64,000 nt of DNA from Marinobacter zhanjiangensis (lineage in GTDB: Bacteria; Pseudomonadota; Gammaproteobacteria; Pseudomonadales; Oleiphilaceae). Shown one piece after another: positions 42,424 to 51,598 of the stretch. Numbering within the stretch: the first letter of the stretch is position 1; each line of letters opens with the position of its first letter. The notes under the pieces were generated by a model that was given only the letters and a program-made list of their open reading frames with translations, was not told the origin of the DNA and made no database searches. The stretch spans positions 186,001 through 250,000 of the forward strand of contig NZ_BMXV01000001.1 in assembly GCF_014651935.1 (NCBI RefSeq), in the 5' to 3' direction. A program made the translations under genes and the position numbers.

Positions 42424-44043
42424 TTACATGGTCCGCAGCTCTTTTTTCAGTATCTTGCCAACCGGATTACGCGGAATGGCATCGATCTGCTTCATCTTTT
42501 CCGGCAGCTTGTAGACGCTCATACCCTGCTCCTTCAGGTAGTCGTTGATTTCCTCCAGGGTCGGCGGGTTGTCCTCGTCTGCAGGCACCACGCAGATACA
42601 GACCCGCTCTCCCATGACGTCGTCCGGCTGGGGAATGACCGCCACGTCCTGCACCTTGTCGAAGCCCAGTACGGCATTCTCCACCTCCACACTGGAGATA
42701 TTGAAACCACCGCGGATGACCATGTCTTTCTTGCGGTCGTAAAAGCCTACGTGTTTCTCGTCCTGAACAATGAACAGATCACCGGTACGGAAGAAACCGT
42801 CATCGGTGAATGAGCGCTCGGTGATATCCGGGCGCTGGAAATAGCCGGCAAACAGCCCCGGGCTGCGATAGCACAGCTCTCCGATTCCACCGGGCTCGGT
42901 AATTTCCTCGTCCGTATCACCCAGTATCTTCACTTCGACCCCATAAATGCCGGATGGCCACTCAACGCCTTTCTTGCCCCACCAGGGCAGATGGTCCACC
43001 CGCATATCCAGCTCTGGAACGTCCGCCGGACCCGCTACCAGGCTGGTACCCTCGTTCTGGCCCCAGATGTTGACGATGTCGATATCCCAGCGGCGTTTGA
43101 ACTCCTGCATGGACCACGCGGACGGGGGTGCCGAACCGGTGGTGATCGTACGGATACTGGACAGGTCCAGCTGATCTACATTGGGCAGTTTGGCAATCAT
43201 ATTGAGCATCGCCGGCACCAGGATGGTGTACTGGATTCGCTCTTCCACCAGCTGTCGCAACAGGATATCCGGGGTAATGGGATGGTGCAGCACAAGCGTA
43301 CCTGCGGCCGCCAGCCAGGGCACGTAGTTGACCCCCACCGCCGTCATGTTCACCAGCGGTGCCACACACAAAATGCGATCGCCCTTCTCCAGGCCGCAGG
43401 TAGTGAATACCAGGCTGATCAGGTACTCCCAGTTGTTGTGGCTCATGGGGCAGCCCTTGGGGTCGGCCTCTGTGCCCGAGGTCCAGCAAAGGGTGAAGAT
43501 ATCGTTGGCATCCACCGGTGCACTCACCGCCTCTCCCGGCTCGCCACGGGCAAAATCCGTCAGCTCCCGCAGGCCGATGTAATGTTCGAACCCCAGTTCC
43601 TGACCCAGTGCCTTGTAGTCAAAATCGTGAAAGGTCTCAGCGGAAACATAGAACCGGGCATCGGTCATTTCCTTCACATAACCCACGTCCTTCCGGCGCC
43701 ACTGCATGGGCAGGGCCGAAAGCAGTCCGCCTGCCTTTGCCGCAGCCAGATAGAGCATGGCCAGCTCCCACACGTTGGGCAACTGGGCGACCAGTACGTC
43801 GTCCTTGCCGAAGCCACGACGTGACAGTTCCGAAGCGGTGGCATCAACCGCCCGGCCAAATTCAGCCCAGTTCAGGCGTTGAGCCGGCGTTCCCACCAGT
43901 TCGTCCCGGTTGGGGGGATCCACCACCGCCTCGCGGTCGGGATGAGCCTCGCAGTTGGCCTGGAAACGCTCAAGCAGGGTCCTGCGCCCCCAGTATCCCT
44001 TGCGGGTATATTCCTCGATCAATTCAGGTTTGTGCAAAATCAT
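42424..44043 (-). CDS. AMP-forming acid-CoA ligase (cyclohexanecarboxylate/aryl-type)
   Basis: A 539-residue ligase with P-loop-like CWTSGTEADPKGCP, IWGQNEG in the A5 position, the hinge DRKKDMVIRGGFNISS and a C-terminal Lys in PVGKILKKEL. The N-terminus (YWGRRTLLERF) and the TSGTEADPKG loop are like aryl or cyclohexanecarboxylate:CoA ligases rather than fatty-acid ligases. It lies 43 nt after a dctP gene in the same operon, so its substrate is probably the acid imported by that protein. Confidence 0.9.
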   Translation of the reverse strand: MILHKPELIEEYTRKGYWGRRTLLERFQANCEAHPDREAVVDPPNRDELVGTPAQRLNWAEFGRAVDATASELSRRGFGKDDVLVAQLPNVWELAMLYLAAAKAGGLLSALPMQWRRKDVGYVKEMTDARFYVSAETFHDFDYKALGQELGFEHYIGLRELTDFARGEPGEAVSAPVDANDIFTLCWTSGTEADPKGCPMSHNNWEYLISLVFTTCGLEKGDRILCVAPLVNMTAVGVNYVPWLAAAGTLVLHHPITPDILLRQLVEERIQYTILVPAMLNMIAKLPNVDQLDLSSIRTITTGSAPPSAWSMQEFKRRWDIDIVNIWGQNEGTSLVAGPADVPELDMRVDHLPWWGKKGVEWPSGIYGVEVKILGDTDEEITEPGGIGELCYRSPGLFAGYFQRPDITERSFTDDGFFRTGDLFIVQDEKHVGFYDRKKDMVIRGGFNISSVEVENAVLGFDKVQDVAVIPQPDDVMGERVCICVVPADEDNPPTLEEINDYLKEQGMSVYKLPEKMKQIDAIPRNPVGKILKKELRTM

Positions 44044-44086
44044 GGTTCAGATCTCCTGTCGCGAGGGTCTTTTTGTTGCCCGGCAC

Positions 44087-45247
44087 TCACAAACCATGAC
44101 GGCTCACATCCACTTTAGAGAAGACTTCTTTCCAGTAGAGGTCGGCCAGGGCCTCACCACTATCCACCCCTTCCACCAGAGAAACCCATTTCTCAAGGAT
44201 CGGACGAAAGGTTTCGATCATCTCATCGGCGTTAGTGACACCATATTTTTCGGCATAGGTGGCGGCCATGTTGTCCAGATCCTGACGAATGAACTCACGG
44301 GTCTGCTCTTTCATGGCATCGCTGGCATCATGGACATCGATTCTGTCGAGTTCCCGGGCGGTCTCCATGTTGTCCATGGCAGCTTGAGCATAGCCCCAGC
44401 TCAGCTCCGCAGAGAGCACTGCAGAGGCATGGAGAACAGCGGTGCGCTCATCTTCGCTCAGACTGGACCAGGCATCACGATTGACCGTGTTGCCTACGCC
44501 GGCAAATACGCCTCCCGGAGCACCTGTGGTGATATCAGTCACTACTTCCATCAGATTGACAATGGTGAGCTCCGGTGCCGAATGGATGGTGCAGTCCACC
44601 ACGCCCTGGCTGAGGGCCTCATAAGTTTCGTGCTGCGGCACCGATACCGGCGATGCCCCGAGGTCTTCCGCCCACCGCGACCACTGTGCACCACCGATCC
44701 GCACCCGCTTGCCCTCCAGTTCTTCCAGATTGCGCACCGGAGTGTTGCATAGCAGCATGTAGGGTGAGGTACCACCGCCACCGATAAACACCTGATTCTG
44801 GGCCTCGAACTCGCCGGCACACTCCGGGCAATCATTGAACAGGTATTCGGACATGGCACCGGCGTAGGCCAGGCCTGCCGACTCCGCCGGGGCGTCGGTC
44901 AACTCCAGCAGCATGGAGACTTCCGCTGCCAGGTTAGTGCTGGGAAACTCCGCTGGAAAGTAGGGCGTCAACACCAGCCCACTGTCGGCCATACCGTCCC
45001 TGACGCCTGAGGGGGTTTCCGAAAAGCTCAACAACGACTGGGGATAAACTTTCGCACTGAGCGCTCCACCGGAATAAGTCTCCATGGCCTCGGCAAAGGC
45101 TTCACCCGCCTCAGCACCGATGGATTGAGGGGCATAGCCGGTGGCATAACTGATGGTACGGGCATGGGCTGCGCCGGCCAGTAAGGTGCCAGTTACGGCC
45201 AGTGGCACGGCAAGACGGATAAAACGGGGCATTTTCAGCGAATGCAT
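44087..45247 (-). CDS. dctP: TRAP transporter substrate-binding protein, four-Cys subfamily
   Basis: A 386-residue periplasmic DctP. The signal peptide MHSLKMPRFIRLAVPLAVTG continues to about AHA (residue 29). It has DCPECAGEF, LCNTPV, KRVRIGGAQWSRW, VDCTIHS and KVDVSRHGL, as in its two relatives. Start at 45247 follows AGGAG; the longer reading from 45505 would cross both palindromes. It leads an operon with an aryl/cyclohexyl-type ligase and has no permease partner nearby. Confidence 0.92.
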   Translation of the reverse strand: MHSLKMPRFIRLAVPLAVTGTLLAGAAHARTISYATGYAPQSIGAEAGEAFAEAMETYSGGALSAKVYPQSLLSFSETPSGVRDGMADSGLVLTPYFPAEFPSTNLAAEVSMLLELTDAPAESAGLAYAGAMSEYLFNDCPECAGEFEAQNQVFIGGGGTSPYMLLCNTPVRNLEELEGKRVRIGGAQWSRWAEDLGASPVSVPQHETYEALSQGVVDCTIHSAPELTIVNLMEVVTDITTGAPGGVFAGVGNTVNRDAWSSLSEDERTAVLHASAVLSAELSWGYAQAAMDNMETARELDRIDVHDASDAMKEQTREFIRQDLDNMAATYAEKYGVTNADEMIETFRPILEKWVSLVEGVDSGEALADLYWKEVFSKVDVSRHGL

Positions 45248-45280
45248 AACAGCTCCTGATAGCACCTGCTCCGGGTGCAT

Positions 45281-45288
45281 TTGTTGTT
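45281..45288 (-). promoter_or_regulatory. AACAACAA leader motif
   Basis: On the minus strand AACAACAA lies 33 nt upstream of the dctP start at 45247, followed by a small GCACC...GGTGC hairpin before the ribosome-binding site. Confidence 0.45.
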
Positions 45289-45363
45289 GTGTGATTGCTG
45301 TCGGTAATAAAGCCGGGCAATCCCGGCCATCCATCAGCATAGGAAGGCTGGCGGAAATGGGCC

Positions 45364-45379
45364 TCGTCCGTTCCGACGA
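45364..45379 (-). promoter_or_regulatory. Regulon palindrome, site 13
   Basis: TCGTCCGTTCCGACGA serves the minus-strand dctP-ligase operon. TATGCT (45336-45341) begins 22 nt after it. Site 14 lies 52 bp away (centre to centre) in the same divergent gap. Confidence 0.86.
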
Positions 45380-45415
45380 GATCACTGCAGCACCGCCTGC
45401 TACCGACAGGTCAAA

Positions 45416-45431
45416 TCGTCGAATCAGACGA
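45416..45431 (+). promoter_or_regulatory. Regulon palindrome, site 14
   Basis: TCGTCGAATCAGACGA serves the plus-strand ligase-MaoC operon. GACACT (45454-45459) begins 22 nt after it. An AACAACA stretch lies in the leader just before the ribosome-binding site of the gene at 45505. Confidence 0.83.
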
Positions 45432-45504
45432 GGTCGGGGCTTTTGTGCTAAGAGACACTGTGTGATACGTCCGGCCACAACCACAACAACATCGGGAGAA
45501 TACA

Positions 45505-47142
45505 ATGCACGGACTGATGCAAGACAAGCCCCTGCTCATCTCGTCACTTATCGAGCACGCAGCTACTTTCCACCCGGAAACGGAAATCGTGACCAAGACC
45601 GTGGAAGGTCCCATGCACAGGACCAACTACCGCGAGCTGCGTAACCGTTCGAAGCGGGTGGCCAACGCCCTGCAGACTCTGGGCACAGACTTCCAGGACC
45701 GCGTGGGCACCCTGGCCTGGAATACCTATCGCCACTATGAGCTGTACTTCGGCGTGTCCGGCAGCGGCGCCATCCTCCACACCATCAATCCGCGCCTGTT
45801 TCCGGAACAGCTGATCTACATCATCAAACACGCCGAGGACAAGGTACTGTTTTTCGATATCACCTTCGCGGATCTGGTGGCGCAGCTGGCACCACAACTG
45901 GAGACTGTCGAGGCCTTTGTGGCCATGACTGACCGGGAGCACATGCCGGACATCGACCTGCCCAACCTGCATTGTTACGAGGATCTGGTGGAAGCCGCCA
46001 GCGAAGAGTACGACTGGCCCGAGTTTGACGAGCGCACTGCCTCTTCGCTTTGCTACACCTCCGGCACCACCGGCAACCCCAAGGGGGTTCTCTACGGCCA
46101 TCGCTCCACGGTGCTGCATTCTCTGATGCAGGTGGCGCCGGATGCGTTCGAAATCAGCAGCAAGACCAGTATGTTGCTGATTGTGCCCATGTTTCACGCC
46201 AACGCCTGGGGCGTGCCCTACTCCGCCCCCATGGTGGGCGCCAAGGTCGTGCTGCCCGGCCAGCATCTGGATGGCGAGAGTGTCTACCAGTTGATGAAAG
46301 ACGAAAACGTCACTTTCTCCATGGCGGTACCCACCGTCTGGCTGATGCTGTTCCAGTACCTGGATTCCACACCCGGTGCCAGTCTGGACGAGCTGAGCCT
46401 GACCGGTGTCGGCGTGGGTGGCTCGGCACCGCCGATTGCCATGATCGAGCGTTTCCGCAAGTCCGGCATCGACATGGTTCAGGGCTGGGGCATGACTGAA
46501 ACCAGTCCGCTGGGCGTCATTAATAAACCGCTGCCCAGGCATGCCAGCCTCAGTGATGAGGAGATGGCAAAGCTCAAGACCAAGGCCGGCCGTGGCATCT
46601 GGGGCGTAGAGATCAAGATCGTCAACGATGCCGGCGAACGCCTACCCTGGGACGGCAAAACCTCCGGCCATTTCTATGTGAAGGGCCCGTGGATTGCCAG
46701 TGGCTACTACCGTCAGGAAGGAGGCAGCAAGCTGGACAGCGAGGGCTTCTTCCCCACTGGCGATATAGGCACCATCGACCCCGACGGCTTCCTGCAACTG
46801 GTAGATCGCTCCAAGGATGTGATCAAGTCCGGCGGTGAGTGGATATCCTCCATCGAGCTGGAAAACGCCGCAGCCTCTCACCCTGACGTTGCCGAAGCTG
46901 CCGTGATCGGCATTGCTCATCCGACCTGGCAGGAACGCCCTCTGCTGATCGTCGTACTCAAGGACAATACCAACACGGAAAAGGAGGACCTGATGCAGTT
47001 CCTGGCAGAGCATGTTGCCAAGTGGTGGCTGCCGGACGACATACTGTTCGTGGACGAGCTTCCCCACACTGCCACCGGCAAGCTGCTGAAGACCAAGCTC
47101 CGGGAAGAGTTCGGTGACTTCAAACCGGTAAGCACCGGTTGA
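45505..47142 (+). CDS. AMP-forming fatty acyl-CoA ligase, AlkK-like
   Basis: A 545-residue ligase. The N-terminal [27 protein letters not shown] region, P-loop [21 protein letters not shown], hinge [16 protein letters not shown] and C-terminal [11 protein letters not shown] match the medium-chain AlkK-like group. It starts an operon of ligase, split MaoC hydratase and a second ligase. A hairpin (47151-47175) follows its stop. Confidence 0.93.
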   Translation: MHGLMQDKPLLISSLIEHAATFHPETEIVTKTVEGPMHRTNYRELRNRSKRVANALQTLGTDFQDRVGTLAWNTYRHYELYFGVSGSGAILHTINPRLFPEQLIYIIKHAEDKVLFFDITFADLVAQLAPQLETVEAFVAMTDREHMPDIDLPNLHCYEDLVEAASEEYDWPEFDERTASSLCYTSGTTGNPKGVLYGHRSTVLHSLMQVAPDAFEISSKTSMLLIVPMFHANAWGVPYSAPMVGAKVVLPGQHLDGESVYQLMKDENVTFSMAVPTVWLMLFQYLDSTPGASLDELSLTGVGVGGSAPPIAMIERFRKSGIDMVQGWGMTETSPLGVINKPLPRHASLSDEEMAKLKTKAGRGIWGVEIKIVNDAGERLPWDGKTSGHFYVKGPWIASGYYRQEGGSKLDSEGFFPTGDIGTIDPDGFLQLVDRSKDVIKSGGEWISSIELENAAASHPDVAEAAVIGIAHPTWQERPLLIVVLKDNTNTEKEDLMQFLAEHVAKWWLPDDILFVDELPHTATGKLLKTKLREEFGDFKPVSTG

Positions 47143-47150
47143 CCCCATCT

Positions 47151-47175
47151 CCCGCCAGCGCTTTCAGCTGGCGGG
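47151..47175 (+). terminator. Hairpin between ligase and MaoC genes
   Basis: CCCGCCAGC and GCTGGCGGG form a perfect 9-bp stem with loop GCTTTCA, 8 nt after the ligase stop. No U-run is present; it could set relative expression within the operon. Confidence 0.6.
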
Positions 47176-47195
47176 ACCTTCCCGATGGTTTAGCC

Positions 47196-47651
47196 ATGAT
47201 CGACCAGACATTTATCGGTTTCCGTTTACCGCCCCACACTCAGGTCGTCGAAAAGGGCCGCCTGCGTTTCTTCGCCAGAGCTATTGGCGAAACCAACCCC
47301 GTGTATCTGCAAGAAGAGGCCGCAAAAGCAGCAGGTTGGGTGTCGCTACCGGTGCCGCCCACGTTCCTTTTCTGTCTGGACATGGAGCGGGACAACCCCT
47401 ATGACTACATGGACACTCTGGGTATTGAACTGGGCAAGGTCCTTCACGGGGAACAACGCTTCAATTACTACCAGGTTGCCTGCGCCGGAGATCGGCTGAC
47501 TTTTGACTCCCGGATCACCGACATTTACCAGAAAAAGGCCGGCGCCCTGGAGTTCGTGGTACGGGACACTGCAGTTTTCCGGGAAAGCGACGAGTCGAAC
47601 CGGAAAAAGCTGGCCGACCTTCGTTCCACCATTATTATCCGTCACAGGTAA
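47196..47651 (+). CDS. MaoC N-terminal-like (FAS1-type) dehydratase subunit
   Basis: A 151-residue hotdog protein with FFARAIGETNPVYLQEEAA, VPPTFLF and GEQRFNYYQVACAGDRLTF, the pattern of the FAS1-like/MaoC N-terminal dehydratase domain. It lacks the GDxNPxH catalytic motif, which is present in the next protein. The two are likely a heteromeric enoyl-CoA hydratase as in actinobacterial HadAB or ChsH1/ChsH2. Start at 47196 (MIDQTF) has a weak ribosome-binding site; a TTG at 47139 overlapping the ligase stop is the alternative. Confidence 0.88.
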   Translation: MIDQTFIGFRLPPHTQVVEKGRLRFFARAIGETNPVYLQEEAAKAAGWVSLPVPPTFLFCLDMERDNPYDYMDTLGIELGKVLHGEQRFNYYQVACAGDRLTFDSRITDIYQKKAGALEFVVRDTAVFRESDESNRKKLADLRSTIIIRHR

Positions 47652-47657
47652 AGCCGC

Positions 47658-48101
47658 ATGCGTACTGATGTCGACACCGCAACGTTCGAGGTCGGGGATG
47701 AAATTCCGCCCTTGTCCACACCTCCCGTTTCGAGACTGACCCTGGCACTGTATGCCGGCGCGTCCGGTGATCACAATCCGATTCATGTAGATCTGGATTT
47801 CGCCCGCTATCATGGCATGGATGACGTTTTTGCCCATGGCATGCTGGCTTCCGCCTACCTCGGCCGGATGCTCACCAACTGGCTGCCACAGGATACCCTG
47901 ATCAGTTTCGGCATGCGCTTTGTGGCCATCTCCCATGTCCACGATAAACTGAGCTGCCAGGGACGGATTACCGAGCGCTTCAAGGAAGCAGGCGAACAGC
48001 GAGCGTGGCTCGAGCTCAGCGTTATCAACCAGCACGGCGAAACCAAAGTTGTGGGCGACGCCCTGGTCCGCCTGTCAACACCAATGCTTCAGCACCCGTA
48101 A
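47658..48101 (+). CDS. MaoC-type enoyl-CoA hydratase (catalytic subunit)
   Basis: A 147-residue hotdog protein with the hydratase-2 motif YAGASGDHNPIHVD (Asp and His catalytic) and VFAHGML. It starts 6 nt after the FAS1-like partner gene. Together they would hydrate an enoyl-CoA, perhaps one too bulky for single-domain crotonases. A ligase gene follows 24 nt downstream. Confidence 0.92.
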   Translation: MRTDVDTATFEVGDEIPPLSTPPVSRLTLALYAGASGDHNPIHVDLDFARYHGMDDVFAHGMLASAYLGRMLTNWLPQDTLISFGMRFVAISHVHDKLSCQGRITERFKEAGEQRAWLELSVINQHGETKVVGDALVRLSTPMLQHP

Positions 48102-48125
48102 CACCGAACCCGGAGACGCAACCCG

Positions 48126-49724
48126 ATGAGCACCACCGCGAACTTTACCATCCGCCACGAACACCATTTCGGTGACCGAGTGGTACACTGTTATCAGGAG
48201 CGTCCGGAAAGTGTGCTGGCCTCCTTCCTGGCATCAGTGGAACGGGCACCGGGGGCTGACTGCATTGTCTGCGATGGGCAGCGGCTAAGCTATCAGGAAG
48301 TGGCCGACCGGGCAGATGCGATGGCAGCGCAGCTTCGCCATCGGGGTGTGGAGCCCGGAGACCGGGTTGGCCTGCTGATCGGCAACAGTACCGAGCTGGT
48401 GCTGACCGTGCTCGGTGTATTGCGTGCCGGCGCCATCGTGATGCCACTGAACACCCGCGAGCAGGCTCCAGGGCTGCGCTATATGCTGGAGCACTCGGAT
48501 GCGCGGGCGGTGGTCTATACCGCCGACCAGAGCGGCAAGCTGCCATCTCCGGAGGTCCTGCCGGGCCTCCTTCACCGGTTTGCCATCGGGGTCGAAGACA
48601 CCTACAGCGAGCCGTTTGAAAACCTGCTGAAAGCCGCCGGTACCGATCTGCCCCTGCCCACCGCAAACGAGGAGGATCCGGCGGTCATTCTCTACACCTC
48701 CGGCACTACCGGTACACCCAAAGGTGTGATCCTGACCCACTTCAACATTCTCCACTCGGTGATGCACTTTCAGCACACCATGGCCCTGGGGGATGGTGAA
48801 CGTAGCCTGCTGGTGGCGCCGGGCAGCCACGTCACAGGTCTGGTGGCCAATATCCTGACCATGACCCACGTGGCCGGCGCCATCGTGGTGATTCCCGCCT
48901 TCGACGCGGTGGAAGCGGTGGCTCTGATTGCCCGCGAGAAAGTGACCCACACTATTATGGTGCCGGCCATGTACAACCTGTGCCTGCTGCGCACCAACTT
49001 CCGCGATCACGACCTGAGTGCATTCCGCATCGGCGGCTTTGGCGGCGCCCCCATGCCGGAGAGTACCATCGAAAAACTCCGGGACCAGTTGCCGGACCTT
49101 GAACTGATCAACGCCTACGGCGCCACCGAGACTACCTCTCCTTCCACCTGCCTGCCTCTGGGTGACGCCGGCGAGCACGCAGACAGTGTGGGTCAACCCG
49201 TACCCTGCGGCGATGTCCGAATCATGGACGACCTTGGCCGCGAGGTACCCCGGGGACAGTCCGGTGAACTGTGGATCAGCGGCCCCATGGTGGTCCCGGG
49301 CTACTGGAACAATCCGGAGGCAAACGCCCGCGAATTCACCGCCGGGCACTGGAAGTCCGGTGACATCGGCTCCATGGATGAGCAGGGCTTCGTGCGGGTG
49401 TTCGACCGTAAAAAGGACATGATCAACCGGGGTGGCTACAACATCTACAGCGTGGAGCTGGAAAACCTGATCACCGGGCACCCGGCGGTGGTGGAATGCG
49501 CGGTAATCCCTCACCCCGACGAGGTACTGGGTGAGAAAATCCATGTGTTTGTCACCAGGGTGGAGGAACAGGGAGTGACGGAAGACGATATCCGCCAGTT
49601 CTGCCGGAAAAACCTGGCGGACTACAAGACGCCGGACTATGTCACTATTCAGGAAGATCCGCTGCCGCGGAATGCCAATGGCAAGCTGGTGAAAGCCGGG
49701 TTGAAGGAGCGGATTGGGGGCTAG
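48126..49724 (+). CDS. AMP-forming acyl-CoA ligase
   Basis: A 532-residue ligase with P-loop YTSGTTGTPKGV, AYGATETTSP, hinge DRKKDMINRGGYNIYS and C-terminal Lys in NANGKLVKAGL. It is the last gene of the operon begun at 45505. Two ligases in one operon suggest two acids, or one acid plus a partly degraded product, entering the same hydratase step. Confidence 0.93.
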   Translation: MSTTANFTIRHEHHFGDRVVHCYQERPESVLASFLASVERAPGADCIVCDGQRLSYQEVADRADAMAAQLRHRGVEPGDRVGLLIGNSTELVLTVLGVLRAGAIVMPLNTREQAPGLRYMLEHSDARAVVYTADQSGKLPSPEVLPGLLHRFAIGVEDTYSEPFENLLKAAGTDLPLPTANEEDPAVILYTSGTTGTPKGVILTHFNILHSVMHFQHTMALGDGERSLLVAPGSHVTGLVANILTMTHVAGAIVVIPAFDAVEAVALIAREKVTHTIMVPAMYNLCLLRTNFRDHDLSAFRIGGFGGAPMPESTIEKLRDQLPDLELINAYGATETTSPSTCLPLGDAGEHADSVGQPVPCGDVRIMDDLGREVPRGQSGELWISGPMVVPGYWNNPEANAREFTAGHWKSGDIGSMDEQGFVRVFDRKKDMINRGGYNIYSVELENLITGHPAVVECAVIPHPDEVLGEKIHVFVTRVEEQGVTEDDIRQFCRKNLADYKTPDYVTIQEDPLPRNANGKLVKAGLKERIGG

Positions 49725-49728
49725 TTTC

Positions 49729-49785
49729 CGAAAAATGGGGCTAGATCAGACCCTATTTTCCTTCGGAAAAATGGGTCAGACCCCG
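49729..49785. repeat. Paired GGTCAGACCC repeats with hairpin (copies 4 and 5)
   Basis: Two copies of the A-rich/TCAGACCC unit (49729-49753 and 49764-49785) stand head to tail between convergent ligase genes. The stretch 49751-49775 can fold as CCC..ATTTTCC-TTC-GGAAAAAT-GGG, an 11-bp imperfect stem that may end transcription from both sides. Confidence 0.6.
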
Positions 49786-49792
49786 CGATCTC

Positions 49793-51598
49793 TCAACCTG
49801 CGTAGAGAGATTCGATGACCTCCGTATACTTCTCGTAGATCTTGCTCCGCCGCACCTTCATGGTGGCCGTTACCTCGTCATCGTCGTGGTCCAGTTCCTT
49901 GGTGAGCAGGCTGAAGCGCTTGACCTGGGCAACCTGGGGTAACTGGTCGTTGCCTCTGTCAACCTCTTCCTGAATCAGCGCGTTGACCTGTTCATGTTCC
50001 GCCAGGCTACGGAAGGTGGTGTAGGCCACCCGCTCCTGCTCTGCCCACTTTGCGACGGTCTCGAAATCGATCTGGATTAGGGCGCTGATGAACTTGCGGG
50101 CTTCACCAATAACGATGCATTCCTTGATGTAAGGACTGGCCTTGATGGTGTTCTCAATCTCCGTGGGCGAGAGGTTCTTGCCGCCGGCGGTGATCATTAT
50201 GTCCTTCAGGCGGTCCACGATGCGCAGGTGCTCACCTTGCCATTCCCCGACGTCGCCGGTATGGAGCCAGCCGTCCCTCAGGGTTTTGGCGGTGGCCTCG
50301 TCGTTCTTGTAGTAGCCCGGGAACATGCTGTTGCCCCGTAACAGGATCTCATTGTAGTCACCGAGTTTTACCTCTACGCCTCTCACGGCCTTGCCCACCG
50401 TGCCCAGCTGGATATCGCGCGGTGGCTGGGCTGTGGCGACACCGGTGCTTTCAGTCTGGCCGTAGACTTCCACCAGCGGCACACCGATGGTGCGGAAGAA
50501 CTCGAGGATACCGGAAGATATGGGTGCGGCACCGGTCATGGCGATGTGACAGCGTCGCAGTCCCACGTAGTTCTGCAGGGCCCGGAACACCAACCAGTAC
50601 CAAAGGCCATAGCGGGCCTTGTCTGACAGGCTCCACTGCGACTTCGGTTTGGTGGCCAGGGGCGCGCAGGCCGCCATGGCCCGGTTGAACAGGGACCGAC
50701 GCAGGCGACCGGTTTCCTGGATCTTGATGTAGATTGAGGAATGCAACTTCTCCCAGATTCGAGGCACCCCAAGGAAAAACGTTGGCGCGATTTCACGCAG
50801 ATCTTCCTGCACCGTGCGCAGGCTCTCCCCGAAACTGACTGTACTGCCAACATACAGCGGCCCGATATTGGTGAACGCCTGCTCCGCCACATGACACAGG
50901 GGCAGATAGGACAGGCTGGTATCATGCTCGCCGATATCCAGAAGTTCGATCAGCCCGGGCGCTGCCGCGTACAGATTCCGCCAGGAAATCATTGCCCCCT
51001 TGGGGCGGCCGGTAGAGCCTGAGGTATAGATCATCAGAGCGGTTTCATCCATGGACTGCTCATCCAGCAGCTGGTCCACAATCCCGGGGTGTGCCCGCTC
51101 ATGGGCGGCACCCATGGCCTCCACTTCCCCGAAAGGGGTGGGCGGGTCCGGATAGTGGCGCAACCCCTTCATGTCGATGACGATGTTGTGTCGCAGATAA
51201 GGCAGCTGGGGCCAGGCTTCCAGAATTTTGTCCGTCTGTTCCTGGTCCTCGCAGATGACCATGGTAGTGTCGCTGTGCTCCAGCACGTAGGCCACTTCAT
51301 TCCAGGGGCTGGTGGGGTATACCCCGACACAGATTCCCCGCACCAGGCCGATCCCCATCTGGGCGATCACCCATTCCTCACGATTTTCGGAAATAATGGC
51401 CACATGGCCGCCGGGTTCCAGCCCCAGGGCCTTCAGCCCCAGGCCGAACTGCCAGGCCCGGCGATAGTAGGTCTGCCAGTCAATGGCCTGCCAGATGCCA
51501 AAGTCCTTCTGGCGCAGGGCCAGGTCACCGGGCCGCTGGCGGGCATGCTCCCGCAGCATCTGCGGCAGGGTCAGTTCAGGTAGTGCAGGCGCTGTCAT
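49793..51598 (-). CDS. Long-chain acyl-CoA ligase (ABC importer-linked)
   Basis: A 601-residue AMP-forming ligase, longer than the other six. YTSGSTGRPKGAM is the P-loop, YGQTESTG the A5 motif, DRLKDIMITAGGKNLSP the hinge, and a long C-terminal region follows. It resembles long-chain synthetases often encoded with branched-chain-type ABC importers. Start at 51598 (MTAPAL) overlaps the LivF stop by 4 nt (ATGA), so import and activation are translationally coupled. It is the last gene of the operon. Confidence 0.93.
   Translation of the reverse strand: MTAPALPELTLPQMLREHARQRPGDLALRQKDFGIWQAIDWQTYYRRAWQFGLGLKALGLEPGGHVAIISENREEWVIAQMGIGLVRGICVGVYPTSPWNEVAYVLEHSDTTMVICEDQEQTDKILEAWPQLPYLRHNIVIDMKGLRHYPDPPTPFGEVEAMGAAHERAHPGIVDQLLDEQSMDETALMIYTSGSTGRPKGAMISWRNLYAAAPGLIELLDIGEHDTSLSYLPLCHVAEQAFTNIGPLYVGSTVSFGESLRTVQEDLREIAPTFFLGVPRIWEKLHSSIYIKIQETGRLRRSLFNRAMAACAPLATKPKSQWSLSDKARYGLWYWLVFRALQNYVGLRRCHIAMTGAAPISSGILEFFRTIGVPLVEVYGQTESTGVATAQPPRDIQLGTVGKAVRGVEVKLGDYNEILLRGNSMFPGYYKNDEATAKTLRDGWLHTGDVGEWQGEHLRIVDRLKDIMITAGGKNLSPTEIENTIKASPYIKECIVIGEARKFISALIQIDFETVAKWAEQERVAYTTFRSLAEHEQVNALIQEEVDRGNDQLPQVAQVKRFSLLTKELDHDDDEVTATMKVRRSKIYEKYTEVIESLYAG

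Noticed and set aside
48285..49544. Minus-strand open frame of 419 codons
   Set aside because: Antisense shadow of the ligase at 48126-49724; His/Gly-rich composition with no domain pattern.
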